Translations under genes and position numbers: made by a program
Source of the DNA: Burkholderiaceae bacterium
GTDB taxonomy: Bacteria > Pseudomonadota > Gammaproteobacteria > Burkholderiales > Burkholderiaceae_E
Length of the DNA: 64,000 bases
Direction: 5' to 3'
Assembly (NCBI GenBank): GCA_027493945.1
Contig: JAOSJU010000001.1
Location: forward strand, 3,282,484 to 3,346,483
Notes under the pieces: generated by a model
The model's input: the letters and a program-made list of their open reading frames with translations, nothing else
The model's database searches: none
What the model was told of the DNA's origin: nothing
Part shown: piece after piece, positions 32,452-43,614 of the stretch
How the letters are laid out: the number at the start of each line of letters is the position of its first letter
Position numbering within the stretch: position 1 is the stretch's first letter

Positions 32452-32802
32452 GTGTTCATTTCCAGCGCATACGCCCAGGCCGCGGGCGGTTCGAGCGAGC
32501 AGCAGATCATCGGCTTCCTGCCGATCATCCTGATGTTCGTCGTGCTGTACTTCCTGATGATCCGCCCGCAGATGAAGCGCGCCAAGGAGCACAAGACGAT
32601 GCTCGAGGCGCTGAAGAAGGGCGACGAGGTGGTCACGTCGGGCGGCCTGGCCGGCCGGGTGACGAAGGTCGGCGAGAGCTACGTCACGCTCGAAGTGGCG
32701 CGCGCGCCCGAGGGCAAGAGCGGCGAGGCCGCGATCGAGATGATCTTCCAGAAGTCGGCGGTGCAGACGCTGCTGCCCAACGGCACGCTCAAGTCGATCT
32801 GA
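32452..32802 (+). CDS. yajC: Preprotein translocase subunit YajC
   Basis: YajC is a small single-pass membrane protein of the SecDF-YajC complex. The 116-residue protein has an uncleaved N-terminal region MFISSAYAQAAGGSSEQQII, a hydrophobic helix GFLPIILMFVVLYFLMIRPQ and the cytosolic motif KRAKEHKTMLEALKKGDEVV, then TSGGLAGRVTKVGE. Start GTG 32452. It precedes secD in the canonical order. Confidence 0.95.
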   Translation: MFISSAYAQAAGGSSEQQIIGFLPIILMFVVLYFLMIRPQMKRAKEHKTMLEALKKGDEVVTSGGLAGRVTKVGESYVTLEVARAPEGKSGEAAIEMIFQKSAVQTLLPNGTLKSI

Positions 32803-32834
32803 GCGGGCGCAGGCCCATCGAGCCAGGCAGCCGA

Positions 32835-34698
32835 ATGAACCGTTACCCGGCCTGGAAATACGCGATCGTCGCGCTGTCGCTGGTCTTCGGCCTGCTCTAC
32901 ACGCTGCCGAACTTCTTCGGCGAGGCGCCGGCAGTCCAGGTCTCCAGCGGCAAGGCGACGCTGAAAGTCGAGGCGTCGATGCTCGGGCGCGTCGAGTCGG
33001 TGCTCGAGGGCGCCGGCATCGAGAACACCGGCCTGTTCTTCGACGGCAACTCGGTCAAGGCGCGCTTTCGCGACACCGACACGCAGTTGCGCGCGAAGGA
33101 CGCGATCGCCGAGGGCGCTGAACCCCGATCCGGCCGACCCCAGCTGGATCGTCGCGCTGAACCTGCTGTCGAACTCGCCGAACTGGCTCACCAGCCTGCA
33201 CGCGCTGCCGATGTACCTCGGGCTCGACCTGCGCGGCGGCGTGCATTTCCTGCTTCAGGTCGACATGAAGCAGGCGCTGTCCAAGCGCATCGACGGCACC
33301 GTCGGAGACCTGCGCACGCTGATGCGCGACCGCAACCTGCGCCACTCCGGCATCGCGCGCGCCGCGGACGCGATCGAGATCCGCTTCCGCGACGCCGCCA
33401 CGCTCGAAAAGGCCCGCGCGGCCATTACCGACGCGCTGCCCGACCTCGCGGTGGCCGAGGCGGCCGGCAGTGCCGAGCCGAAGCTCGTCGCCACCTTCCG
33501 CCCGCAGGCCGCGCAGCGCATCCAGGAAAACGCGCTGCGCCAGAACATCACCACGCTGAGCAACCGCATCAACGAGCTCGGCGTGGCCGAGCCGGTCATC
33601 CAGCAGCAGGGGCTCGACCGCGTCGTCGTGCAGCTGCCCGGCGTACAGGACACCGCCAAGGCCAAGGACATCCTCGGGCGCACCGCCACGCTCGAGGTGC
33701 GGATGGTCTGCGAGTCGCCCGACGAGCTCGCCGCGCTGGCCGCGGGCACGGTGCCCTTCGGCTGCGAGCGCTACACCGAGCGCGACGGCCAGCCGATCCT
33801 GGTACGCAAGCAGGTCATCCTCACCGGCGAGAACCTCAACGACGCGCAGGCCGGCTTCGACTCGCAGACGCAGGAAGCCGCGGTGCACCTGAACCTCGAC
33901 GCCAAGGGCGCGCGCATCTTCCGCGACGTCACGCGCGAAAACGTCGGCAAGCGCATGGCGATCCTGCTGATCGAGCGCGGCAAGGGCGAAGTGGTCACCG
34001 CGCCGGTGATCCGCACCGAGATCGGCGGCGGGCGGGTGCAGATCTCGGGGCGCATGACCACGCAGGAGGCCAACGACACGGCGCTGCTGCTGCGCGCAGG
34101 CTCGCTGGCCGCGCCGATGGAGATCATCGAGGAGCGCACCATCGGCCCGAGCCTGGGCGCCGACAACATCGCGAAGGGCTTCCACTCCACCCTGTGGGGC
34201 TTCCTCGCGGTCGTGGCCTTCATGAGCCTGTACTACAGGCTGTTCGGCGTGATCTCGTCGATCGCGCTGGGCGTCAACCTGCTGCTGCTCATCGCGTTGC
34301 TGTCGCTGCTGCAGGCCACGCTCACGCTGCCCGGCATCGCGGCGATCGCGCTCACGCTCGGCATGGCGATCGACGCCAACGTGCTGATCAACGAGCGCGT
34401 GCGCGAAGAGCTGCGCAACGGCGCCACGCCGCAGGCGGCGATCGCCGGCGGCTACCAGCACGCCTGGGCCACCATCCTCGATTCCAACGTCACCTCGCTG
34501 ATCGCCGGCGTGGCACTGCTGCTGTTCGGGTCGGGCCCGGTGCGCGGCTTCGCGGTCGTCCACGTGCTGGGGCTGCTCACGTCGATGTTCTCGGCGGTGT
34601 TCTTCTCGCGCGGGCTGGTCAATCTCTGGTACGGCCGACAGCGCAAGCTCACGAAAATCTCGATCGGGCAGGTCTGGAAGCCCGACACCGCGGCCTGA
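32835..34698 (+). CDS. secD: Protein translocase subunit SecD, apparent frameshift
   Basis: SecD drives late protein export using the proton gradient. The N-terminal helix MNRYPAWKYAIVALSLVFGL and first part up to DAIAEG are in one frame; the rest, from ALNPDPADPSWIVALN, is in another. Removing one G from the GGG near 33112 restores it. YLGLDLRGGVHFLLQVDMKQ, the P1 domain, GRMTTQEANDTALLLRAGSL and the membrane block LGMAIDANVLINERVREELR (with the functional Asp) are intact. About 620 residues, normal. SecD is important for export, so I read the break as a base error. Confidence 0.93.
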
Positions 34699-34722
34699 CG
34701 GGCGCACACAGGGCAACCGGCC

Positions 34723-35667
34723 ATGGAATTCTTCCGGATCCACCGCGACATCCCGTTCATGCGCCACGCGCTGGTGCTGAACGCGATCTCGGTCGTCACC
34801 TTCCTGCTGGCGGTCTTTTTCCTCGCCACGCGCGGGCTGCACCTGTCGATCGAGTTCACCGGAGGCACGGTGATCGAGGTGAACTACGCGCAAAGCGCCG
34901 ACCTCGAAAAGGTCCGCGCCGCCGTCGGCACGCTCGGCTATCCCGATGCTCAGGTCCAGAACTTCGGCACCTCGCACGACGTGATGATCCGGCTGCCGCT
35001 GCGCGAGGCGGCCGGCCAGACCTCGGCCGCGCAGAGCGAGCACGTGATGGCGGCGCTGAAGGCGGCCGACGCGAGCGCCTCGCTCAGGCGCGTCGAGTTC
35101 GTCGGCCCGCAGGTGGGCAAGGAGCTGTTCACCGACGGCGCGATGGCGCTGCTGTTCGTGATCGTCGGCATCATCGTCTACCTGGCGATCCGCTTCGAAT
35201 GGAAGTTCGCGGTGGCCGCGATCATCGCCAACCTGCACGACGTGGTGATCATCCTCGGCTTCTTCGCGGCGTTCCAGTGGGAGTTCTCGCTGTCGGTGCT
35301 CGCGGCGGTGCTCGCGGTACTCGGCTATTCGGTCAACGAATCGGTGGTCATCTTCGACCGCATCCGCGAGTACTTCCGCAAGATCCGCAAGGCCAGCACG
35401 CGCGAGATCATCGACAAGGCGATCACCAGCACGATCTCGCGCACGATCATCACGCACGGCTCCACGCAGGTCATGGTGCTGTCGATGCTGCTGTTCGGCG
35501 GCCCGACGCTGCACTACTTCGCGGTCGCGCTCACGATCGGCATCCTGTTCGGCATCTACTCGTCGGTGTTCGTCGCGGCGGCGATCGCCATGTGGCTGGG
35601 CGTCAAGCGCGAAGACCTCGTCAAGCCGACGAAGAAGAAGGACGAGGGGCAGCCCGAGCTTCCCTGA
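34723..35667 (+). CDS. secF: Protein translocase subunit SecF
   Basis: SecF pairs with SecD. The 314-residue protein begins MEFFRIHRDIPFMRHALVLN, has the periplasmic-domain opening LSIEFTGGTVIEVNYAQSAD, VGPQVGKELFTDGAMALLFV and the transmembrane signature VLAVLGYSVNESVVIFDRIR with conserved Asp/Arg, then TSTISRTIITHGSTQ-like sequence. The Lys-rich end KPTKKKDEGQPELP is cytosolic. It follows secD by 24 bases. Confidence 0.95.
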   Translation: MEFFRIHRDIPFMRHALVLNAISVVTFLLAVFFLATRGLHLSIEFTGGTVIEVNYAQSADLEKVRAAVGTLGYPDAQVQNFGTSHDVMIRLPLREAAGQTSAAQSEHVMAALKAADASASLRRVEFVGPQVGKELFTDGAMALLFVIVGIIVYLAIRFEWKFAVAAIIANLHDVVIILGFFAAFQWEFSLSVLAAVLAVLGYSVNESVVIFDRIREYFRKIRKASTREIIDKAITSTISRTIITHGSTQVMVLSMLLFGGPTLHYFAVALTIGILFGIYSSVFVAAAIAMWLGVKREDLVKPTKKKDEGQPELP

Positions 35668-35673
35668 GGCGCC

Positions 35674-36360
35674 GTGGACGACTCGCGAGCACGCAAGGTC
35701 CGCGTCTGGGACCTCCCGACCCGCCTGTTCCACTGGGCACTGGCGGCCTGCATCGCCGGATCGCTGGTCTCGGTGAACCTCGGCGGCAACGCGGTCGGCT
35801 GGCACTTCCGCTTCGGCTACGCGATCCTCGCGCTGCTGCTGTTTCGCCTGCTGTGGGGCTTTGCCGGCCCGCGCTACGCGCGCTTCGCGAGCTTCCCGCC
35901 GAATCCGGCGGCCGCGTTGCGCTACCTGCGCGGCGAGCGCAGCGCCTCGCCCGGCCACAACCCGCTGGGCGCGCTGTCGGTCTACGCGATGCTCGCCGCG
36001 CTGGCGCTGCAGGTGGGCACCGGCCTGTTCGCCACCGACGACATCATGTGGGACGGGCCGCTGAAGCACCTGGTCTCGAACGCCGCCAGCGCGACGCTCA
36101 CCCGCGTGCACAAGATCAACCGCTTCGTCGTCATCGCGCTGGTCGCGCTGCATCTGGCGGCGATCGCCTGGTACTCGCTCGCGCGCAAGGAACGCCTCGT
36201 GCGCCCGATGATCGACGGCGACAAGGCGCTCGGCGACGCCGCCGGCCGCGGCCAGGCGGCGCCGGCGGCCGCCGACGGCGTGCGCGAGCGCATCGGCGCG
36301 CTCGCGCTGCTCGGGGCCTGCGCCACCGCCGCCTGGGCGATCGTCACCCGGCTGGCCTGA
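35674..36360 (+). CDS. Cytochrome b561 family protein
   Basis: A 228-residue membrane b-type cytochrome. WDLPTRLFHWALAACIAGSL carries a haem-ligand His, and GWHFRFGYAILALLLFRLLW has a second; LLFRLLWGFAGPRYARF is typical of the family. RVHKINRFVVIALVALHLAA supplies further His residues. Four hydrophobic segments are visible, with a long loop rich in Ala before the last. Start GTG 35674, six bases after secF. It converges on a cytochrome c' gene and may donate electrons to soluble c-type cytochromes. Confidence 0.85.
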   Translation: MDDSRARKVRVWDLPTRLFHWALAACIAGSLVSVNLGGNAVGWHFRFGYAILALLLFRLLWGFAGPRYARFASFPPNPAAALRYLRGERSASPGHNPLGALSVYAMLAALALQVGTGLFATDDIMWDGPLKHLVSNAASATLTRVHKINRFVVIALVALHLAAIAWYSLARKERLVRPMIDGDKALGDAAGRGQAAPAAADGVRERIGALALLGACATAAWAIVTRLA

Positions 36361-36383
36361 GCGCGGCCGGCTCCGGGCCGCGC
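36361..36383. terminator. Hairpin terminator between b561 and cytochrome c'
   Basis: GCGCGGCC and GGCCGCGC pair over 8 bp around a short loop directly after the b561 stop, in the convergent gap before the cytochrome c' stop. No T-run. Confidence 0.55.
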
Positions 36384-36407
36384 ACGATGCGCCGCCGCCC
36401 CCCGCGG

Positions 36408-36866
36408 CTACATGTTGCGGTACTTCTCGTGACAGGCCTTGCAGGCGGCGCCGGTGGCGCCGACCTGCTTGCGCATCGCGTCGAGGTTGCCGGCCGCCTC
36501 CGTCAGCTTCCCGGTCTCGCCGTTCAGCCGTTCGGCCAGCGAGCGCACGTCGGCCAGGTTGGCGAACAGCTCGGGCTTCGCGCCAGTCTTGCCCTGGTCG
36601 GAGCCGGGCACGAAGGCCTCCCAGGGCAGCTTGGCGATCGTGTCGATGATGCGCGCCGAGCTCTGCGCCGCCGCCGCGTCGTAGGGCCGCTCGCCCTTGG
36701 CCATTGCCGCGAGCCGCCCCATGTGGTTGCCCATCACGGTGAACGCCGACTGGCGATACTTGATCGCGTCCTCGGGCTTGGCGAACTGCGCCATCGCCGG
36801 CGCGGCGAGCAGCGTGCCGAAGACGAGCGCCGCGGCGCCCGGGCAGGTTCCGGTTCTTGCGATCAT
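36408..36866 (-). CDS. Cytochrome c' (class II c-type cytochrome)
   Basis: A 152-residue periplasmic class II cytochrome. A signal peptide MIARTGTCPGAAALVFGTLL ends near APAMAQ; FAKPEDAIKYRQSAFTVMG opens the four-helix domain; the C-terminal haem motif is ACKACHEKYRNM (CxxCH). Members bind NO and CO and limit nitrosative stress. It depends on cytochrome c maturation, and the ccm operon is elsewhere in the window. Confidence 0.92.
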   Translation of the reverse strand: MIARTGTCPGAAALVFGTLLAAPAMAQFAKPEDAIKYRQSAFTVMGNHMGRLAAMAKGERPYDAAAAQSSARIIDTIAKLPWEAFVPGSDQGKTGAKPELFANLADVRSLAERLNGETGKLTEAAGNLDAMRKQVGATGAACKACHEKYRNM

Positions 36867-36942
36867 GGGCAGGTTTCCTCTTGCGTGAATGGCGGACGCC
36901 CGATGCGCCCGGCCGGGAATGCCGCTGCCGAACCCATCCGGC

Positions 36943-39011
<2,069 letters not shown>

Positions 39012-39040
39012 GAGCCTGTCCCCTTCCCCCTTCTCCCTTC

Positions 39041-40098
39041 TCAGAGCGCGCGCAGCGCGCTCCACGAAGTGGACAGCGTCGCGTCGATCAGCCCGTCCAG
39101 ATAGCGATCGAGCTCCAGCCTGATCCGCGTCGCGTCGATCGCGTTCGCATACACCGCCGAGTCGTCGGGTGCGCTCACCAGCAGGATGCCCAGCGGATAC
39201 GCGGCGGTCGGCCCGGGCAGCGTGAGCACGCCGTGGCTGCGCACGCGCAGCCACGCGAGGTCGCCGCCGGCGAAGCGCGCATCGGCCAGGTCGAAATCGA
39301 TCTCGACCGTGTCGTCGGCCGAGCCGTCGACCAGACGCAGCGCCAGCGTCTCGATCGACTGGCGCGGCCGCGTCGCGCCCGAAACCACCGGGTCGATTGC
39401 CAGCGCGGCGCTGTCGAATCGGATCACGGCGTTCAGCGCGTCGAACCGCTGTCCGTCGAGCACCGCCCGCCCCGACACGGTTCGCCCCTGTGCCGGCAGC
39501 GCGACGGTCTCGGTGCGCCAGGCCGAATAGTCGATCGACACGCGCGCCCCCCAGATTGCGCTTTCGAGCCCGGATAGCCGGTGGCCGAGTTCACGGTGAT
39601 CGTCAGCGCGCCGTCGAAGCGCACGCCGCCGAAGCGGCAGCCTGCGGCGTCGAGTGCGATCGTGTCGCCCGCCGAGAATACGACGCTGTTGGCGAACTCC
39701 GCGCGCACCTGCACCGAACCGGAATCGCAGCCGAGCGTCTGCTGCGACGAGAAGCGCCTGCCCGCGACCGACAACGCATTGGCCCGAAGCGGCGCCACGA
39801 TCTCGATCCAGTCGAAGCTGCCGGGCGCCAGCGCGCGGCGCGGCCGCTCGCCCGAGGTCAGGCGCAGCGGGTCGTCGGCGATGCCGATCGTCGGTCCGGC
39901 CAGCGCGAGCACCGTATCGAAGCCGGCGGCGGCCGCGACGGCCGCGTTGCCGGTGTCGATCATCGCGTCCTCGCCCACGCCGATGCCGATCGACACGCTG
40001 CAGGCGGCCAGCCACAGCGACAGCGCCGCGGCGCCGACACGCGGGGCGCGACGGGCCACAGCGCGACCAGCCGGCGCCCGCTTCGTGTCCGCGCTCAC
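39041..40098 (-). CDS. Putative lipoprotein of unknown function, apparent frameshift
   Basis: The start is GTG 40098, overlapping the mnmA stop (GTGA), giving [20 protein letters not shown] and a hydrophobic stretch ending LWLAACS, a lipobox. The mature part has [18 protein letters not shown]-like Ser/Gly sequence and then [17 protein letters not shown]. The frame changes near 39568 and the second half, [20 protein letters not shown] to [18 protein letters not shown], is beta-rich. No domain is recognised. About 350 residues. It is coupled to mnmA only by position. Confidence 0.6.
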
Positions 40099-41249
40099 AG
40101 CGCGCCCTCGATGATGCCGCCGCCCAGGCACACCTCGCCACGGTAGAGCACCGCGCTCTGGCCGGGCGTCACCGCCCACTGCGGCTCGTCGAAATCGAGC
40201 TCGAAGGCCGCTTCGCCAGTCGGGCGCAGCGCGCAGTGCGCGTCGCGCTGGCGATAGCGGGTCTTCGCGCCCAGTTGTCCGTCGTCGCGCGGCGCCGCCC
40301 CGGCGATCCAGTGCGCCTGTCCGGCGACGAGGCCGCGCGACAACAGCAACGGGTGGCCGTGGCCCTGCACCACCGTCAGCGCGTTGCGAGCGGGATCCTT
40401 GCGCGCGACGAACCACGGCTCGCCGCTGCCGCCGCGCGTGCCCCCGATACCGATGCCCTTGCGCTGGCCGAGCGTGTAGAAGGCGAGCCCGATGTGCTCG
40501 CCGATCACTTCGCCGTCCGCGGTCTCGATCGGCCCGGGCTGCGTCGGCAGGTAGCGGTTCAGGAATTCGCGGAACGGCCGCTCGCCGATGAAGCAGATGC
40601 CGGTGGAGTCTTTCTTCGCGGCGTTCGCCAGGCCGATGCGGCGCGCGATCTCGCGCACCTCGCGCTTGTGCAGGTGCCCGACCGGGAAGATCGTGCGCGC
40701 CAGCTGAGACTGGTTCAGCCGGTGCAGGAAGTAGGTCTGGTCCTTGTCGGGGTCGACGCCGCGCAGCAGCTCGAAACGCCCGGCCGCGTCGCCGGCGCCA
40801 CGCCGCAGCCGCGCGTAGTGGCCGGTGGCGATGCGCGTCGCGCCGAGCGCCATCGCGTGGTCGAGGAAGGCCTTGAACTTGATCTCGGCGTTGCACAGCA
40901 CGTCCGGATTCGGCGTGCGCCCGGCCGAGTACTCCCGCAGGAACTCGGCGAACACGCGGTCGCGGTACTCGGCCGAGAAGTTCACCGCCTCGAAGTCCAC
41001 GCCGATCACGTCGGCGGCGCTGGCGGCGTCGATCAGGTCCTGGCGCGACGAGCAATACTCGGCGTCGTCGTCGTCCTCCCAGTTCTTCATGAACAGGCCG
41101 ACGACCTCGAAGCCGCGCTGCGCGAGCAGCCAGGCGGCGACCGACGAGTCGACCCCGCCCGACATGCCGATCACGACGCGCTCGCCGGCGCCGTCGAGCG
41201 CAAGCGTCGCGGCAGCCGGATCGATGGTCGGGGCGGCGGCTTCAGTCAT
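40095..41249 (-). CDS. mnmA: tRNA-specific 2-thiouridylase
   Basis: MnmA makes 2-thiouridine at position 34 of several tRNAs. The 384-residue protein has the PP-loop [18 protein letters not shown], the first catalytic Cys in [15 protein letters not shown], the second in [15 protein letters not shown], and [14 protein letters not shown]. An N-terminal extension [19 protein letters not shown] precedes the PP-loop. The stop overlaps the next gene and the start overlaps the end of the Nudix gene. Confidence 0.96.
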   Translation of the reverse strand: MTEAAAPTIDPAAATLALDGAGERVVIGMSGGVDSSVAAWLLAQRGFEVVGLFMKNWEDDDDAEYCSSRQDLIDAASAADVIGVDFEAVNFSAEYRDRVFAEFLREYSAGRTPNPDVLCNAEIKFKAFLDHAMALGATRIATGHYARLRRGAGDAAGRFELLRGVDPDKDQTYFLHRLNQSQLARTIFPVGHLHKREVREIARRIGLANAAKKDSTGICFIGERPFREFLNRYLPTQPGPIETADGEVIGEHIGLAFYTLGQRKGIGIGGTRGGSGEPWFVARKDPARNALTVVQGHGHPLLLSRGLVAGQAHWIAGAAPRDDGQLGAKTRYRQRDAHCALRPTGEAAFELDFDEPQWAVTPGQSAVLYRGEVCLGGGIIEGAL

Positions 41250-41724
41250 TCGGGTGCAGGCAGCTCGGGTGGGTGTGGATCAGGTCGAGCGCGAAGCGCT
41301 TGCCGGCCAGGTAGTCGTCGATCGTGCGCATCACCAGCGGGCTGCGGTGCCGGTCGCGGCAGGCGCGCACCTCGGCGGCGTCGAGCCAGAGCGTGCGCAC
41401 GATGCCGTGGTCGAGCGCCCGCCCGGCCTGCTGCGACAGGGCCCGGCAGGCGAAGGCGAAACGCAGCCAGGTCACGTCGGTGCCGCTGCCCTCGTGCCGG
41501 TAGCGCGCCATGTAGATGCCCACGCCGGCCAGCGGTTCGACCTCCCGGGCGGTTTCCTCCAGTGCCTCGCGCGCCACCGCCTGCAGCAGCGACTCGCCGG
41601 GGTCGAGGTGGCCGGCCGGCTGATTGATGCGCACCCCGTCGCGCGTGAGCTCCTCGACCATCAGGAAGCGGCCGTCGCGCTCGACGACCGCGGCGACGGT
41701 GGCATTCGGCTTCCAGGGGCTCAT
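41242..41724 (-). CDS. Nudix hydrolase, NudJ-like
   Basis: A 160-residue Nudix hydrolase. The Nudix box reads [20 protein letters not shown] with following TAREV in place of the usual xGU; the catalytic REALEE glutamates are intact. The start [20 protein letters not shown] at ATG 41724 matches NudJ-like proteins, which hydrolyse HMP-pyrophosphate and nucleotides. It overlaps mnmA by eight bases, the common beta/gammaproteobacterial pairing. Confidence 0.9.
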   Translation of the reverse strand: MSPWKPNATVAAVVERDGRFLMVEELTRDGVRINQPAGHLDPGESLLQAVAREALEETAREVEPLAGVGIYMARYRHEGSGTDVTWLRFAFACRALSQQAGRALDHGIVRTLWLDAAEVRACRDRHRSPLVMRTIDDYLAGKRFALDLIHTHPSCLHPND

Positions 41725-41822
41725 CGACCGGGGGCATGCTTGGGCGCTACCGTGATGATAGCCCGGCCGCCCTCGCCCGCTGTTACCCGCCGTCCCCGCT
41801 GTCGGCCGCCTGCCGCTGTCGG

Positions 41823-41828
41823 TACAAT
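41823..41828 (+). promoter_or_regulatory. -10 hexamer upstream of pntAA
   Basis: TACAAT lies 38 bases before the pntAA ATG in the divergent gap with the Nudix gene. No -35 is evident. Confidence 0.4.
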
Positions 41829-41866
41829 CGCGCCTTCGTGACCCCATCCGATACGAGGACCTGCGC

Positions 41867-42982
41867 ATGCGCATCGGTGTACCTGCGGAGACCCGTCCGG
41901 GCGAGACCCGGGTCGCCGCGACGGCGGAAACCGTCAAGAAGCTCGCGGCAGCCGGCCACCAGCTCGTCGTCGAGGCGGGCGCCGGGCTGGCCGCCAGCCA
42001 GACCGACGACGCCTACGCGGCAGCCGGCGCGTCGATCGGCACCGCCGCCGACGCGCTGGGTGCCGACACGGTGCTCAAGGTGCGCGCCCCGTCGCCCGCC
42101 GAGCTCGGCTCGATGCGCCGCGGCGCGGTGCTGGTGGGCATGCTCGACCCGTTCGACCGCGAAGGCCTGCAGCGGCTCACCGACGCCGGGCTGACCGCCT
42201 TCGCGCTCGAAGCGGCGCCGCGCACGACCCGCGCGCAGAGCATGGACGTGCTGTCCTCGCAGGCCAACATCGCCGGCTACAAGGCGGTGATGATGGCCGC
42301 CAACGCCTACCAGCGCTTCTTCCCGATGCTGATGACCGCGGCCGGCACCGTCAAGGCGGCGCGCGTCGTCATTCTCGGGGCCGGCGTCGCCGGCCTGCAG
42401 GCGATCGCCACCGCCAAGCGCCTCGGCGCAGTGATCGAGGCCTCCGACGTGCGCCCGGCGGTGAAGGAGCAGATCGAGTCGCTCGGCGCGAAGTTCATCG
42501 ACGTGCCGTTCGAGACCGACGAGGAGCGCGAGATCGCGCAGGGCGTGGGCGGCTATGCGCGGCCGATGCCCGAGAGCTGGATGAAGCGCCAGGCGGCGGC
42601 AGTGGCCGAGCGCATCCGCCAGGCCGACGTGGTGATCACCACCGCGCTGATCCCGGGCCGGCGCGCGCCGGTGCTGGTCACCGAGGAGATGGTGAAGTCG
42701 ATGAAGCCGGGGTCGGTGATCGTCGACCTCGCCGTCGAGCAGGGCGGCAACTGCCCGCTCTCGGAGGCCGGCAAGACGGTGGTCAAGCACGGCGTGACGC
42801 TGGTCGGCGAGACCAACCTGCCGGCGAGAGTGGGTGCGGACGCGTCGGCGCTCTATGCGCGCAACGTGCTCGACTTCCTCAAGCTGATCGTCGGCAAGGA
42901 CGGCGCGCTCGCGATCGACCCCGAAGACGACATCGTCAAGGCCTGCCTGATGTGCCGCGACGGACAGCTGCTGCGCGCCTGA
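41867..42982 (+). CDS. pntAA: NAD(P) transhydrogenase subunit alpha, part 1
   Basis: The NAD(H)-binding soluble domain of proton-translocating transhydrogenase. The 371-residue protein begins MRIGVPAETRPGETRVAATA, and has ARVVILGAGVAGLQAIATAK (Rossmann), ASDVRPAVKEQIESLGAKF, QADVVITTALIPGRRAPVLV and VIVDLAVEQGGNCPLSE. It is the split form: the membrane part of the alpha chain is the next gene. The set makes NADPH using the proton gradient. Confidence 0.95.
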   Translation: MRIGVPAETRPGETRVAATAETVKKLAAAGHQLVVEAGAGLAASQTDDAYAAAGASIGTAADALGADTVLKVRAPSPAELGSMRRGAVLVGMLDPFDREGLQRLTDAGLTAFALEAAPRTTRAQSMDVLSSQANIAGYKAVMMAANAYQRFFPMLMTAAGTVKAARVVILGAGVAGLQAIATAKRLGAVIEASDVRPAVKEQIESLGAKFIDVPFETDEEREIAQGVGGYARPMPESWMKRQAAAVAERIRQADVVITTALIPGRRAPVLVTEEMVKSMKPGSVIVDLAVEQGGNCPLSEAGKTVVKHGVTLVGETNLPARVGADASALYARNVLDFLKLIVGKDGALAIDPEDDIVKACLMCRDGQLLRA

Positions 42983-43048
42983 GCCGGGCGCGCGGCCCAT
43001 CATCGACATCCACATATCAGCAGGCGAGCCCGGCGCCGGAGCAGCGAC

Positions 43049-43366
43049 ATGGAAGCGATTTCACCGACCATCATCAACCTGATCATCTTCGTGCTGGCCA
43101 TCTACGTCGGCTACCACGTGGTCTGGAACGTCACCCCGGCGCTGCACACGCCGCTGATGGCGGTCACCAACGCGATCTCGGCGATCGTGATCGTCGGCGC
43201 GATGCTCGCCGCGGCGCTCACCGAGACGCCGCTGGGCAAGTTCATGGGCGTGGCCGCGGTGGCGCTGGCGGCGGTCAACGTATTCGGCGGCTTCCTGGTC
43301 ACCCGCCGCATGCTCGAGATGTTCAGGAAGAAGGAGCCGAAGGCGAAGGCGGAGGCGCGATCGTGA
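43049..43366 (+). CDS. pntAB: NAD(P) transhydrogenase subunit alpha, part 2
   Basis: The 105-residue membrane portion of the alpha chain. Hydrophobic segments at INLIIFVLAIYVGYHVVWNV, ISAIVIVGAMLAAALTETPL and FMGVAAVALAAVNVFGGFLV are followed by the family block TRRMLEMFRKKEPKAKAEAR. The start MEAISPTIINL is unambiguous. The TGA overlaps the GTG of the next small gene. Confidence 0.94.
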   Translation: MEAISPTIINLIIFVLAIYVGYHVVWNVTPALHTPLMAVTNAISAIVIVGAMLAAALTETPLGKFMGVAAVALAAVNVFGGFLVTRRMLEMFRKKEPKAKAEARS

Positions 43367-43614
43367 GCCGCAACGGCTTCATCGTCCTGCTGCTGCTGAC
43401 GGTTGCGGCGATCGGCATCGGCGCGAGCATCGCCGAGCGCTTCGCCGAGCCGGGTATCGGCCGCACGCTGATCGTCGCGATCTTCGCCGCGCTGACGGTG
43501 TTCCCGGCGGCGAAATTCGCCGAGCACCGCGGCTGGATCAAGGGTGAACTCGATTTTTCGAAGCTGGGCAGCCGCCGCGGCGGCGCCACGGAAGAGCGCG
43601 GAGACGCCAAATGA
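43363..43614 (+). CDS. Small two-helix membrane protein in the transhydrogenase operon
   Basis: An 83-residue ORF starting at GTG 43363, overlapping the pntAB stop (GTGA), and ending in the pntB start (ATGA), so it is translationally coupled on both sides. Two hydrophobic helices are clear: FIVLLLLTVAAIGIGASIAE and TLIVAIFAALTVFPAAKFAE, then a polar Arg/Gly tail ending GGATEERGDAK. I do not recognise the family. Its position and coupling suggest a structural or assembly role with PntAB/PntB. Known split Pnt enzymes need only three subunits, so this is an extra. Confidence 0.75.
   Translation: MSRNGFIVLLLLTVAAIGIGASIAERFAEPGIGRTLIVAIFAALTVFPAAKFAEHRGWIKGELDFSKLGSRRGGATEERGDAK

Noticed and set aside
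33055-36153. A 1032-residue minus-strand ORF opposite secD-secF
   Set aside because: Its composition is that of a high-GC antisense frame and it opposes two well-supported genes.
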